Source: DASZTV01 sp035548055
Lineage (GTDB): Bacteria > Actinomycetota > Actinomycetes > JAFAQI01
NCBI GenBank assembly: GCA_035548055.1
Contig: DASZTL010000069.1
Coordinates: 1 to 64,000 of the forward strand
DNA: 64,000 nt
Reading direction: 5' to 3'
The translations under genes were made by a program, and so were the position numbers. Below, one piece after another: positions 24,801 to 32,145 of this stretch (positions are counted from its first letter, which is position 1; each line of letters opens with the position of its first letter). The notes beneath the pieces were generated by a model. That model saw nothing but the letters and a program-made list of their open reading frames with translations. It did not search any database and was not told the DNA's origin.

Positions 24801-25013
24801 GGGGCGACGCTGAACGGTGCACCGCTGCAACGTGCCACGGCGTACGGATGGGCGCAGGCGTTCGTCGTCCCCCCGCACGCCGGGACCGTGCGGGTGCAGT
24901 TCGACAGCGGCGGGCGTCACTGGTGGCTGGTCCTCGAGCTGCTCGGGCTCGGGGCCGTGGTGCTCGTCGGCGCCGGAGCCGGGTCCCGCCCGCATCGGCA
25001 GGAACCGCTGTGA
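21843..25013 (+). CDS. Large membrane glycosyltransferase, GT2 family
   Basis: The protein has 1056 residues. Residues 18-260 form a GT-A glycosyltransferase of family 2: VTAIVVCRDGAKRLPTTLDA, VVVDLGSADGT, WLWLLHDDSAPEPEAL with the DDS metal triad, and a later acidic site AAEIDFGWRV. A hydrophobic segment at about 275-300 follows, then a linker, and from about 395 to 750 some ten hydrophobic helices. The last 300 residues are mostly extracytoplasmic in character, with a final helix at the end (WWLVLELLGLGAVVLVGAGAG). It probably adds sugars to an envelope glycan at the membrane. The gene follows whiB in many actinobacteria. The stop overlaps the next start (GTGA). Confidence 0.85.
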   Translation: MPDTAMSPTSSRTRHPGHVVTAIVVCRDGAKRLPTTLDALAAQVRRVDRLVVVDLGSADGTVAVATDRVGDSHVIQTDPAGGVGPAVTAALELLAGRPSRRQRDEAPVEWLWLLHDDSAPEPEALDELLLRVVHSPSVWLAGPKILDWDGSLLLQAGLSIDAAGRVDTGLDRREPDQGQRDDADEVLAVGMAGALIRRDVWDSLGGLDPQLAEYAAEIDFGWRVNAAGGRVVVVPRAVLRHVADGCVGDRPSGPPLRALTVRRRNGMRVVLANTADWLVPLLLVRYVVLGVLQAVALLVLSRRPREAAAELSAVGQLFGSPRTIMASRKARAEAREVGYSDLRRLFPPSGRWASNLVAMRPQGTGTPDAPVSRRRVAVESGPVSEEVESLADEVSAVGEFLRRPASLLLIVLSILALIAERNVLSGTIHGGRLLPAPGGAGDLWSTYFSGWHAAGVGSTTSAAPSVALLALFATVLLGKAWLAVDVIVLGAVPLAALSAFTSLRVLTTAVRIRIWVSVVYALLPAATGAIASGRLDVIVAAIVLPRVARSIAIAWQPAAVGSVRGRTVRAGLWLAVATAFAPLLWVIAALVCGGVLIAGTRRAEVAAPAIAAGYHLRVAAGILVVPLVVLMPWTWHVVAHPSLLFAGSGLPEFYAARTAPSGILLALLHAGGPAQPPFWIGIPIVGAIVLGLQRDSRVTAARVGAAVFVLGVVVAILMTRGASVTTGFPSTRHWPGLPLLVAGAGALLTAVVAAIGARPALRDQSFGWRQPLAVAVVGLALASTATLVGAWLVRGVDKPLRGGDPAVLPLYLRSELALPTAGRALVLGGDAGLVRYALIRDPSGPVLGSGDAPASGAAADRASMHLAHAVQDLVAGRAGAGAELVPFGINYIVAPARTAKRVESALGQASTLSVVLVPSATVWHSSLATGELTLLSGTAATAARGGAVPAKAPTRVLPFRGDDAATIGTSTAPRLLALAEPVDSRWGATLNGAPLQRATAYGWAQAFVVPPHAGTVRVQFDSGGRHWWLVLELLGLGAVVLVGAGAGSRPHRQEPL

Positions 25014-26467
25014 GGCGGGACACGCCGATCTTCGGCGGCATCGTGATAGTCGCCGTGGTGGTCTCCTTGTTCACCGGCGTCACGGCGTCGCATCGGACGA
25101 GGAATGCGGCTGGCACCGCGCCGGTCGTTGCGCGCACCTTGGTCTGCCCGGTCGTCAACGGCTCGCCCCGACACACGACCGGGGTCGCGACGGTCTCCGA
25201 CGTCGGGGCCGCGCTGCCGACCCCGACCCATGGCACCGGAACCATCACTGCGACAGTCCTCGACGGGCCGAAGGCGAAGACGACCACATTGAAGGTGCGT
25301 CCGTGGGCGACCGTGCACAGTCGTGACCTGCAGCCCGCGTCGGTGGCGATCAACGTCGAGGGCACAATCGCGGCGAGCGTGGTGGCCGACCAGATGATCG
25401 AGACGACGAGCGGCCGCTATCGGGCGCTCGCCGGTGGGGCATGCCTGCCTCCGGCCACCGACTGGTGGTTCGCGGGCGGCAACGGAAAGCTCGGCTTCAC
25501 CAACCGGCTGGTGCTCGCCAATGCCGGCTCGACTGACGCGAGCGTGGCCGTCACGGCGTGGACCCCGAAGGGTGAGGTCCAGAACCCGCGGCTGGCCTCG
25601 ATCCGGGTGCCGGCCCACTCGCGCGTCCCGGTGGGCATCTTCAAGGTCGCGCCGGACATCCCCACAGTGGCGATGCACGTGCATGCGGACAGCGGTGCGG
25701 TCACCGCGTCGGTGATCGACCGCCGCAGCCACGGGGTGGACTCCAACGGTGGTGACCTCGTCCCGCCGACACTGCCTCCGGATCGCCACCTGGTCATTCC
25801 GGGATTCCCGGCGACAGCGGGTCCGCGCAGCCTGGTCGTCGTGAATCCGGGAGACTCGGATGCGAGCGTTGCCGTGAAGGTCGCGACGCCGAACGGCCAG
25901 TTCACACCGTCGAGCCTTCGAGACTTCGTCGTCGGCGCCGGCCGTACCGCGACGGTCGATGTGACGAAGGCGCTCGGCGGACTGTCCGGCGCGGTGATGC
26001 TGACCAGCGACGTGCCGGTGTTCGCCTCGGGACAGGCCAGCCTGGTACCGGGCAACCGCAGACTGCGCCCCGACTTTGTCTGGCTCGCGGCGACGAACCC
26101 TCTCACCTCGCCGGCGGCAGTTGCGATCGGCCGTGAGCCTGAGGGTGGGGACTGCGTGTTGATCCTCACCGCACCCGGTGACCGCGCCGGCTCGGTGCGT
26201 CTCACCACGCCGGGTGGTCGCAGCCGGACCATCGACGTCGAAGCCGGCCACACCGTACAGGCCTATGTCACGGACACGGTCAAGTCGCCGAACAGCCCCT
26301 GGTCGTTTGTCGTGACGTCGACCGGAGACGGGCCGGTCCATGCCGTGCGGATGCTGCTGTTGCACGGAGCCCACGGCGCGCTCCTGACGACCGAACCGCT
26401 GACCTCGCTCCCGCTCCCCATCGCGTTGCCGCAGGTGCGGCAGGAGCCGCGCCTCGCCGTCCGCTAG
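25010..26467 (+). CDS. DUF5719 family secreted/membrane-anchored protein
   Basis: The protein has 485 residues. A single N-terminal hydrophobic segment (IFGGIVIVAVVVSLFTGVTA, about residues 7-26) serves as signal anchor. The rest is beta-rich, with repeated Asn-Pro-Gly or Asn-Ala-Gly strand-turn units (RLVLANAGSTDASVAVTAWT, LVVVNPGDSDASVAVKVATP), which suggests tandem immunoglobulin-like beta-sandwich domains outside the cell. It matches the actinobacterial DUF5719 family in length and position. GTG 25010 overlaps the stop of the large glycosyltransferase by four bases, so the two are co-translated and likely work together in envelope glycosylation. No catalytic residues were recognised. Confidence 0.75.
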   Translation: MRRDTPIFGGIVIVAVVVSLFTGVTASHRTRNAAGTAPVVARTLVCPVVNGSPRHTTGVATVSDVGAALPTPTHGTGTITATVLDGPKAKTTTLKVRPWATVHSRDLQPASVAINVEGTIAASVVADQMIETTSGRYRALAGGACLPPATDWWFAGGNGKLGFTNRLVLANAGSTDASVAVTAWTPKGEVQNPRLASIRVPAHSRVPVGIFKVAPDIPTVAMHVHADSGAVTASVIDRRSHGVDSNGGDLVPPTLPPDRHLVIPGFPATAGPRSLVVVNPGDSDASVAVKVATPNGQFTPSSLRDFVVGAGRTATVDVTKALGGLSGAVMLTSDVPVFASGQASLVPGNRRLRPDFVWLAATNPLTSPAAVAIGREPEGGDCVLILTAPGDRAGSVRLTTPGGRSRTIDVEAGHTVQAYVTDTVKSPNSPWSFVVTSTGDGPVHAVRMLLLHGAHGALLTTEPLTSLPLPIALPQVRQEPRLAVR

Positions 26468-26488
26468 GTGGGCCCACCGGGTGAGGGG

Positions 26489-26905
26489 CTACTCCTCGAA
26501 TCCGGGATCGACGACGCCTGGGTCCAGCCCGAGGAAGTTCGCGATGACGTGGACGACGATGTCGTGGACCAGGTCCTCGAGGTCTGCGCTGTCGCGCGCG
26601 CGAAGCTCGATCGGCTTTCGGTACAACACGATGTGCGCCCGCTGCCGACCGGTCGCCGGGATGATCTGCGCGAGCAGCACGCCGCCCGACTCGATCGATC
26701 CCTCGGCAGGCTCGTCGATCTCGGCGGGTGGGACCAGGTCGACCGCGAACTCGACGTTGGCGAGCTGCTCGCGCCAGCGGTGCTCGACGTGTTCGACCGC
26801 CGCGCTCGCGAGCCGATCGAACCGGTCCGCCGGCCTCGCCGCGATCGGCATGCTCGCCGGAGCGAGCGCACCTCGCGCGCCCCTGCCGTGCCGGTCCCGC
26901 CGCAT
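26489..26905 (-). CDS. Metallopeptidase-family (zincin-like) protein lacking HExxH
   Basis: The protein has 138 residues, similar to Rv3259 and its family. RRDRHGRGARGALAP at the N-terminus and FDRLASAAVEHVEHRWREQL followed by NVEFAVDLVPP are the family hallmarks. The family is named for an HExxHxxGxxD zinc site near the C-terminus. The aligned stretch here reads VVHVIANFLGLDPG: the first His, the Gly and an Asp remain, but Glu is Val and the second His is Asn. The catalytic base and one zinc ligand are therefore missing, and peptidase activity is unlikely. TAACCT on the minus strand lies eight bases before ATG 26905. The gene diverges from the DUF3499 gene. Confidence 0.8.
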   Translation of the reverse strand: MRRDRHGRGARGALAPASMPIAARPADRFDRLASAAVEHVEHRWREQLANVEFAVDLVPPAEIDEPAEGSIESGGVLLAQIIPATGRQRAHIVLYRKPIELRARDSADLEDLVHDIVVHVIANFLGLDPGVVDPGFEE

Positions 26906-26977
26906 CCCGCCACAGGTTAGGCGGAATCACCCTCGCGACACGGGCGTCGGTGATGGCTTCACGGCACTGGCGGCGAG

Positions 26978-26983
26978 TACCGT
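26978..26983 (+). promoter_or_regulatory. -10 element of the DUF3499 gene
   Basis: TACCGT is followed by six bases and GTG 26990, with no ribosome-binding site. It is a leaderless arrangement. Confidence 0.5.
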
Positions 26984-26989
26984 CGCCGC

Positions 26990-27349
26990 GTGAGCCCTCT
27001 GCGCCGCTGCTCGCGCACCGCATGTGGCCGCCCGGCGGTCGCGACGCTCACCTATGCCTACTCGGACTCCACAGCGGTGGTGGGGCCGCTCGCGACGTAT
27101 GCCGAGCCGCACTCCTACGACCTCTGCGACGCCCACGCGGACCGGCTGACCGCGCCGCGTGGCTGGGAAGTCGTCCGGCTCGATGTCGACGCCGACGCCG
27201 CGTTACCCGGTGAGGACGACCTCGCCGCGCTCGCCGAGGCGGTGCGCGAGGCGGCGCGTCCGTTGCCGCCGGTGCCCGTCGTCGCCGAGCCGGAGCCGGC
27301 GGAGTTCGGTCGCCGCGGCCATCTACGGGTGATACCGCCGACAACGTAA
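26990..27349 (+). CDS. DUF3499 family protein
   Basis: The protein has 119 residues. The start RRCSRTACGRPAVATLTYAY with Cys7 and Cys12, then SYDLCDAHADRLTAPRGWEV with Cys46 and His49, gives a four-ligand zinc-binding pattern that defines this actinobacterial family (Rv3258c-like). The C-terminal third is acidic and proline-rich, then ends RRGHLRVIP. No catalytic function is known. The position between the metallopeptidase-like gene and phosphomannomutase is conserved in the phylum as I recall it. GTG 26990 is supported by the -10 six bases upstream. Confidence 0.82.
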   Translation: MSPLRRCSRTACGRPAVATLTYAYSDSTAVVGPLATYAEPHSYDLCDAHADRLTAPRGWEVVRLDVDADAALPGEDDLAALAEAVREAARPLPPVPVVAEPEPAEFGRRGHLRVIPPTT

Positions 27350-27486
27350 GTCCGGTTTATCCGGTTTGTCCCATATCGTCCCCGTATTCAAGCCATCCGG
27401 CGGTTCCGCCGATGACTGTCTTGCTTCGAACCCAGCCCTTCCCCGTCCCAGCGCTAACTCCGGTGCCCACCGGGAGGTTCCCCGAG

Positions 27487-27759
27487 ATGAAGTCGATCGA
27501 TGCCATGAAGGCCGCCGGCCTCACCATTCCCGACCAGCGCGACGCCACCCCCACGTCGCTGACCCGGCCCGGTGCCCGCGCCGGCGAGTGCTGCCCGGCC
27601 TGCGGCAGCGAGCGGGTGACCTCGCTGGCCATGACCCTCACCGACGGCACGCCGGTGACGTTCCAGTCGTGCCACGCCTGTGAGCACAAGGTCTGGGCGG
27701 ACGCGTCGGGTGCCCTCGACTTCGCGACCGTGCTGAGCCGCACCGCGAAGCAGAAGTAG
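27487..27759 (+). CDS. Small zinc-ribbon protein, 90 residues
   Basis: Two CxxC knuckles, C36-PA-C39 and C62-HA-C65, are separated by about 23 residues of predicted beta strand (SERVTSLAMTLTDGTPVTFQ), which gives a classic zinc ribbon. A short helical N-terminus (MKSIDAMKAAGLTIPDQ) and a helical C-terminus (LDFATVLSRTAKQK) flank it. ATG 27487 follows GGGAGG nine bases upstream. The longer frame from 27412 lacks this support. Zinc ribbons of this kind bind nucleic acid or other proteins. No specific role is recognised. The upstream region 27350-27486 holds a direct repeat of TCCGGTTT but no other gene. Confidence 0.75.
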   Translation: MKSIDAMKAAGLTIPDQRDATPTSLTRPGARAGECCPACGSERVTSLAMTLTDGTPVTFQSCHACEHKVWADASGALDFATVLSRTAKQK

Positions 27760-27804
27760 CTCTCGCTGCTTCGCCCTCGAGCCTGCCTGCGGGCGGCCCG
27801 AGAG

Positions 27805-27885
27805 CGCTGAAGCAATGTCACATTGCCCCCACGGTTAGGTCTTCCAGCGCACGAATCGTGTGGGCAATGTGACATTGCTTCAGCG
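27805..27885. repeat. Large inverted repeat with two internal palindromes, upstream of phosphomannomutase
   Basis: Arms of 28 bases (27805-27832 and 27858-27885) are complementary except for one position, with a 25-base loop. Each arm contains its own 15-base palindrome: GCAATGT-C-ACATTGC (27812-27826) and GCAATGT-G-ACATTGC (27864-27878). The palindrome centres are 52 bases apart, close to five helical turns, and lie at about -108 and -56 from the inferred start of the next gene. The element may be a twin operator, a dispersed REP/MITE-like repeat, or a transcript hairpin. It sits in an otherwise non-coding gap (27760-27926). Confidence 0.85.
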
Positions 27886-27914
27886 AGGGGAGGGGAGGCC
27901 TGCGCACGAGTGGG

Positions 27915-27920
27915 TAGCGT
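27915..27920 (+). promoter_or_regulatory. -10 element of the phosphomannomutase gene
   Basis: TAGCGT is followed by six bases and GTG 27927 with no ribosome-binding site, so the transcript is probably leaderless. The inverted repeat ends 29 bases upstream of it. Confidence 0.5.
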
Positions 27921-27926
27921 CACTGG

Positions 27927-29279
27927 GTGAGCCGGCTCAGCTCGATCGTCAAGGCGTACGACATCCGCGGCGTGGTTCCCGACGACCTCGACACCCCGCT
28001 CGCGCGCGAGTTCGGCGCTGCCTTCGTCAGCTACCTCGGTGCCGACCGGATCGTCATCGCGCACGACATGCGGGAGTCCTCCCCGGGCCTCGCCGCCGCG
28101 TTCGCGGCGGGAGCGACGGCGCAGGGCGCGGACGTCGTCGACGCCGGGCTCGGGTCGACCGACCTGCTCTACTTCGCGTCCGGCACCCTCAATGTTCCCG
28201 GTGTGATGTTCACGGCGAGCCACAATCCAGCCCGCTACAACGGCATGAAGCTGTGCCGAGCCGGTGCCGCACCGATCGGGCTCGAGAGCGGGCTGGCGGA
28301 GATTCGGGACCTCGTCGAGGCGGGCGTGCCGGACGCCGACGTTCCGCCCGGCACCGTGACACGGCAGGACCTGCTCGGTGAGTACGCCGAGTTCCTGCTC
28401 GGTCTCGTACCCGGCGTCCGTGAGATCCGACCGCTCAAGGTCGTCGTCGATGCCGGCAACGGGATGGGCGGGCTGACGGTGCCGAAGGTCTTCGAGTCGC
28501 TTCCGGTGGAGCTGACCTCGATGTACTTCGAGCTCGACGGCAGCTTCCCGAACCATGAAGCCAACCCGATCGAGCCCGAGAACCTCCGCGACCTCCAGGC
28601 CGAGGTCCGCAAGCGGGGCGCCGACATCGGCCTGGCTTTCGACGGTGACGCCGACCGCTGCTTCGTGGTCGATGAGCGGGGAGAGACGGTGTCGCCGTCC
28701 GTTCTCACCGCACTCATCGCCCAGCGTGAGCTGGCGCGGGAGCCGGGGGCCACCGTGATCCACAATCTGATCACCTCCCATGCTGTGCCCGAGATCGTGC
28801 GGGAGCACGGTGGAACTCCGGTCCGCACTCGAGTCGGTCATTCGTTCATCAAGGCGACGATGGCGGAGACGGGCGCGGTGTTCGGCGGCGAGCACTCCGG
28901 CCACTTCTACTTCCGTGACTTCTGGCGCGCCGACTCAGGCATGCTCGCGGCCCTGCATGCGCTTGCCGCGCTCGGCAGTCAGGACGGACCGCTGTCCGGG
29001 TTGCTCACGTCCTACGACCGCTACGTCGGGTCGGGCGAGGTGAACAGTGAGGTCGCGGACACCGGCGCAGCGCTCGCCGCGGTGAGAACCGCCTTCGCCG
29101 ACCGGCCCGGGGCGCGAACCGATGAGCTCGATGGGCTCACGGTGGAGGTCGATGGCGCCGGCTGGTTCAACGTCCGGCCGTCGAACACCGAGCCGCTGCT
29201 CCGCCTCAACGTCGAGGCCGCCGACCGGGCGTCGATGGAGCGGCTGCGCGACGAGGTGCTCGCCGTCATCCGCGGCTAG
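27927..29279 (+). CDS. pmmA: Phosphomannomutase/phosphoglucomutase
   Basis: The protein has 450 residues and belongs to the alpha-D-phosphohexomutase superfamily with four domains. The phosphoserine is S98 in TASHNP, followed by ARYNGMK. The magnesium loop is AFDGDADRC, the sugar-binding loop is GGEHSGH, and the phosphate-binding loop near the end is RPSNTEPLLRLNVEA. It interconverts mannose-6- and mannose-1-phosphate, upstream of the GDP-mannose pyrophosphorylase encoded at 16539. The order pmmA, small gene, SIS isomerase matches Rv3257c-Rv3256c. A large palindromic structure precedes its promoter. Confidence 0.93.
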   Translation: MSRLSSIVKAYDIRGVVPDDLDTPLAREFGAAFVSYLGADRIVIAHDMRESSPGLAAAFAAGATAQGADVVDAGLGSTDLLYFASGTLNVPGVMFTASHNPARYNGMKLCRAGAAPIGLESGLAEIRDLVEAGVPDADVPPGTVTRQDLLGEYAEFLLGLVPGVREIRPLKVVVDAGNGMGGLTVPKVFESLPVELTSMYFELDGSFPNHEANPIEPENLRDLQAEVRKRGADIGLAFDGDADRCFVVDERGETVSPSVLTALIAQRELAREPGATVIHNLITSHAVPEIVREHGGTPVRTRVGHSFIKATMAETGAVFGGEHSGHFYFRDFWRADSGMLAALHALAALGSQDGPLSGLLTSYDRYVGSGEVNSEVADTGAALAAVRTAFADRPGARTDELDGLTVEVDGAGWFNVRPSNTEPLLRLNVEAADRASMERLRDEVLAVIRG

Positions 29280-29290
29280 TCCGTGATCGG

Positions 29291-29296
29291 TAGGCT
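29291..29296 (+). promoter_or_regulatory. -10 element of the Trm112-like gene
   Basis: TAGGCT is followed by six bases and GTG 29303 with no ribosome-binding site, the same leaderless geometry as at the neighbouring genes. Confidence 0.45.
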
Positions 29297-29302
29297 CGTG
29301 CT

Positions 29303-29476
29303 GTGAACCTCGACCCGTCGCTGCTCGAGATCCTGGCTTGCCCGAACTGTCGCGCTGACCTTCGCGCCGACGATGCCGCGAGTGAGCTGGTGTGTACGGG
29401 CTGTGGATACGTCTACCCGGTGCGTGACGACATCCCCGTGCTGCTGATCGAGGAGGCGCGCAAGCCGGACGCGTAG
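29303..29476 (+). CDS. Trm112 family small zinc protein, 57 residues
   Basis: The frame runs from GTG 29303 to TAG 29476. The product starts NLDPSLLEILACPNCRADLR and has four cysteines, C13, C16, C31 and C34, in the Trm112/YcaR zinc pattern, and ends YPVRDDIPVLLIEEARKPDA. YPVRDGIPVLL is a hallmark of this family. In eukaryotes and archaea Trm112 activates methyltransferases. In bacteria the role is not settled. It lies 23 bases after the phosphomannomutase gene and 24 bases before the SIS isomerase gene, a conserved three-gene run. Confidence 0.88.
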   Translation: MNLDPSLLEILACPNCRADLRADDAASELVCTGCGYVYPVRDDIPVLLIEEARKPDA

Positions 29477-29500
29477 GCGTTCGCCGCGCTCACTTCATCG

Positions 29501-30640
29501 ATGCCCACCGTCGCTCTGGAACGCCTCGACGATCCGGCGGCTCTCGAGTCGCTGGATCCCTCGGGCATGCTCCGAGTCGTTGCCGGGTCCGCAGCACAGA
29601 TCAGGACCTCGCTGCGGTCGGTGCAAGAGGCATCGCTGGAACAGCTCGGGCTCGAGTCGCGGCCGCGCGCAATCGTCGTTGCCGGCATGGGTGGCTCCGG
29701 AATCTCAGGCGAGGTACTCGCAGCGCTGACGGCAGCGAAGTCGCCGGTGCCCGTGGTGGTCCATCGCGGCTACGGCCTGCCGGGCTGGGTCGGTGCGGCT
29801 GACCTCGTCATGGCCGTGTCCTGCTCCGGTACGACGGCCGAGACCCTGAGCAGCGCGGTGGAAGCCGCGCGTCGCGGGGCGCGGTTGCTCGGTGTGGGCG
29901 CGGCGGGCTCGCCGCTCGATCTGCATTGCCGGTCAGAGCACGGCGCCTACGTCCCGGTCACCGGCCAGCTCGCGCCGCGCGCGTCGCTGTGGGCCCTGAT
30001 CACGCCGTTGGTGGTCGTCGCCCAGCAAGCCGGGCTGCTCGACCTTGGCGCGGATCTTGGCGACCTCGAAGCGGCAGCCACGCGGCTCGAGGCGATCGCG
30101 TCCGCATGCCGGCCCGACCTCGAGTCCTTCGTCAACCCGGCCAAGTCGCTCGCCGCCGAGCTACTCGGCACGCTGCCCATGTTCTGGGGGTGCGGTGACG
30201 TCGGCCCGGTGTCCGCCACGCGCGCGGCCTGTCAGGTGATGGAGAACGCGAAGTCGGCAGCCATGGCTGGGGCATTGCCGGAGGCACACCACAACCAGTC
30301 GGTCGCGCTCGACGGAAGGCTCGCCGGAGCGGTTGCGGAGGAGGACATCTTCCGGGACCGGGTAGCCGACCCCGATCCGTTCCGGCTCCGGCTCGTCTTG
30401 CTGCGCGACGACGATGGTGGCATGGCCAGTGCTCGGGCCGACGCGTCGGCCGAGGTCGCCCGCGCGCGGGGTGTCGGCGTCTCGGTGGTGACGGCAGAAG
30501 GTGCGTCCCGGTTCGAGCGGCTCGCGTCGATCGTCGGGCTGGTCGACTTCGCGTCTGTCTATCTCGGGCTTGCCAGCGGTTTCGACCCGACGCCAATCGG
30601 CCCAATCGACGACCTCAAAGCAAGGCTCGCGAACGACTAG
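29501..30640 (+). CDS. SIS-domain bifunctional phosphoglucose/phosphomannose isomerase-like protein
   Basis: The protein has 379 residues. The first SIS domain has VVAGMGGSGISGEVLAALT and AVSCSGTTAETLSS, which bind the sugar phosphate. The second half carries QVMENAKSAAMAGALPEAHHN, the ENxK and E-x-HHN active-site signatures of the PGI/PMI family first described in archaea. It would interconvert fructose-6-phosphate with glucose- or mannose-6-phosphate and so feed phosphomannomutase upstream. It is the Rv3256c-position gene. GG-rich codon use is the same as its neighbours. Confidence 0.83.
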   Translation: MPTVALERLDDPAALESLDPSGMLRVVAGSAAQIRTSLRSVQEASLEQLGLESRPRAIVVAGMGGSGISGEVLAALTAAKSPVPVVVHRGYGLPGWVGAADLVMAVSCSGTTAETLSSAVEAARRGARLLGVGAAGSPLDLHCRSEHGAYVPVTGQLAPRASLWALITPLVVVAQQAGLLDLGADLGDLEAAATRLEAIASACRPDLESFVNPAKSLAAELLGTLPMFWGCGDVGPVSATRAACQVMENAKSAAMAGALPEAHHNQSVALDGRLAGAVAEEDIFRDRVADPDPFRLRLVLLRDDDGGMASARADASAEVARARGVGVSVVTAEGASRFERLASIVGLVDFASVYLGLASGFDPTPIGPIDDLKARLAND

Positions 30641-30701
30641 CCTGGTTGTCCTGCCAGACCGTTCCCACTTGATCTCCCCGCCGACGAATCCCGGAGCCCC
30701 G

Positions 30702-32132
30702 ATGGACTACAAGGTCGCCGACCTCTCGCTTGCCGACTTCGGTCGCAAAGAGATCAAACTGGCCGAGCACGAGATGCCCGGCCTCATGGCGATGCGTGCC
30801 GAGTACGGCGTGACGCAGCCCCTCGCCGGCGCGCGGATCACCGGCTCGCTGCACATGACGATCCAGACCGCGGTCCTCATCGAGACCTTGGTCGCGCTCG
30901 GGGCCGAGGTGCGCTGGGCCTCCTGCAACATCTTCTCGACACAGGATCACGCGGCTGCTGCGGTCGTCGTCGGTCCGGCCGGCAGCGTCGACGCGCCATC
31001 CGGCGTGCCGGTCTTCGCCTGGAAGGGCGAGACGCTCGAGGAATACTGGGACTGCACCGAGAAGGCCCTGCTGTGGCCGGACGGCGCCGGTCCCAACATG
31101 CTCCTCGACGACGGCGGGGACGCCACCCTCCTGGTGCACAAGGGTGTCGAGTTCGAGAAGGCCGGCACCGTCCCCGACCCGTCGACCGCGGACTCCGAGG
31201 AGTACGCGGTAATCCTCAGACTGCTCACGAAGTCACTCGGCGAGGACGCCACTCGGTGGACGACGATCTCCGGGGGCATCAAGGGCGTGACGGAGGAGAC
31301 CACGACCGGCGTGCACCGCCTGTACCAGATGCACGAGCGCGGTGAGCTGCTCTTCCCGGCGATCAACGTCAACGACTCGGTCACCAAGTCGAAGTTCGAC
31401 AACAAGTACGGCTGCCGGCACTCGCTGATCGACGGCATCAACCGTGGCACCGACGTCCTGATCGGCGGCAAGGTGGCCGTCGTTCTCGGCTATGGCGACG
31501 TCGGCAAGGGGTGTGCCGAGTCGCTGCGCGGGCAGGGCGCGCGCGTGATCGTCACCGAGATCGATCCGATCTGCGCGCTGCAGGCAGCGATGGACGGGTA
31601 CCAGGTGCTCACACTCGAGGACGTCGTCGAGACCGCCGACATCTTCGTGACCGCGACCGGAAACTTCAACATCATCAACGCCTCGGACATGGCCCGGATG
31701 AAGCAGGGCGCGATCGTCGGCAACATCGGGCATTTCGACAACGAGATCGACATGGCCGGGCTCGCCGCCCTGCCGGGGGTCCGCTGCGAGAACGTCAAGC
31801 CGCAGGTCGACGAGTGGGTCTTCGCCGACGGCCACTCGATCATCGTGCTGAGCGAAGGCCGGCTGCTGAACCTCGGCAACGCCACGGGGCATCCGTCGTT
31901 CGTCATGAGCAGCTCCTTCACGAACCAGACGATCGCTCAGGTCGAGCTGTTCACGAAGCTCGAGGAATACCCGGTCGGGGTTCACGTCCTGCCCAAGCAC
32001 CTGGACGAGAAGGTGGCGCGACTCCACCTCGACGCGCTCGGCGTGAAGCTCACGACGCTGACCCAGGAGCAGGCCGACTACATCGGTGTTTCGGCCGACG
32101 GGCCGTTCAAGAGCGACGCCTACCGGTACTAG
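30702..32132 (+). CDS. ahcY: Adenosylhomocysteinase
   Basis: The protein has 476 residues. It reversibly hydrolyses S-adenosylhomocysteine to adenosine and homocysteine, clearing the product of methyltransferases. NAD-binding motif VVLGYGDVGKGCAESL, the active-site regions ASCNIFSTQDHAAAA and INVNDSVTKSKFDNKYGCRH, and the C-terminal KSDAYRY that closes the NAD pocket are all present. ATG 30702 follows CGGAGCC. The frame opens further upstream at 30501 but overlaps the previous gene. I looked for an SAH riboswitch in the 61-base gap upstream and saw none. Confidence 0.96.
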   Translation: MDYKVADLSLADFGRKEIKLAEHEMPGLMAMRAEYGVTQPLAGARITGSLHMTIQTAVLIETLVALGAEVRWASCNIFSTQDHAAAAVVVGPAGSVDAPSGVPVFAWKGETLEEYWDCTEKALLWPDGAGPNMLLDDGGDATLLVHKGVEFEKAGTVPDPSTADSEEYAVILRLLTKSLGEDATRWTTISGGIKGVTEETTTGVHRLYQMHERGELLFPAINVNDSVTKSKFDNKYGCRHSLIDGINRGTDVLIGGKVAVVLGYGDVGKGCAESLRGQGARVIVTEIDPICALQAAMDGYQVLTLEDVVETADIFVTATGNFNIINASDMARMKQGAIVGNIGHFDNEIDMAGLAALPGVRCENVKPQVDEWVFADGHSIIVLSEGRLLNLGNATGHPSFVMSSSFTNQTIAQVELFTKLEEYPVGVHVLPKHLDEKVARLHLDALGVKLTTLTQEQADYIGVSADGPFKSDAYRY

Positions 32133-32145
32133 GCGGCGACGTCTG

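Noticed and set aside
22956..24995. 679-codon open frame on the minus strand inside the large glycosyltransferase gene
   Set aside because: It is an antisense shadow created by GC-rich codons. It has no family motif, is rich in Arg, Gly and Asp, and the plus-strand gene has clear domain signatures.
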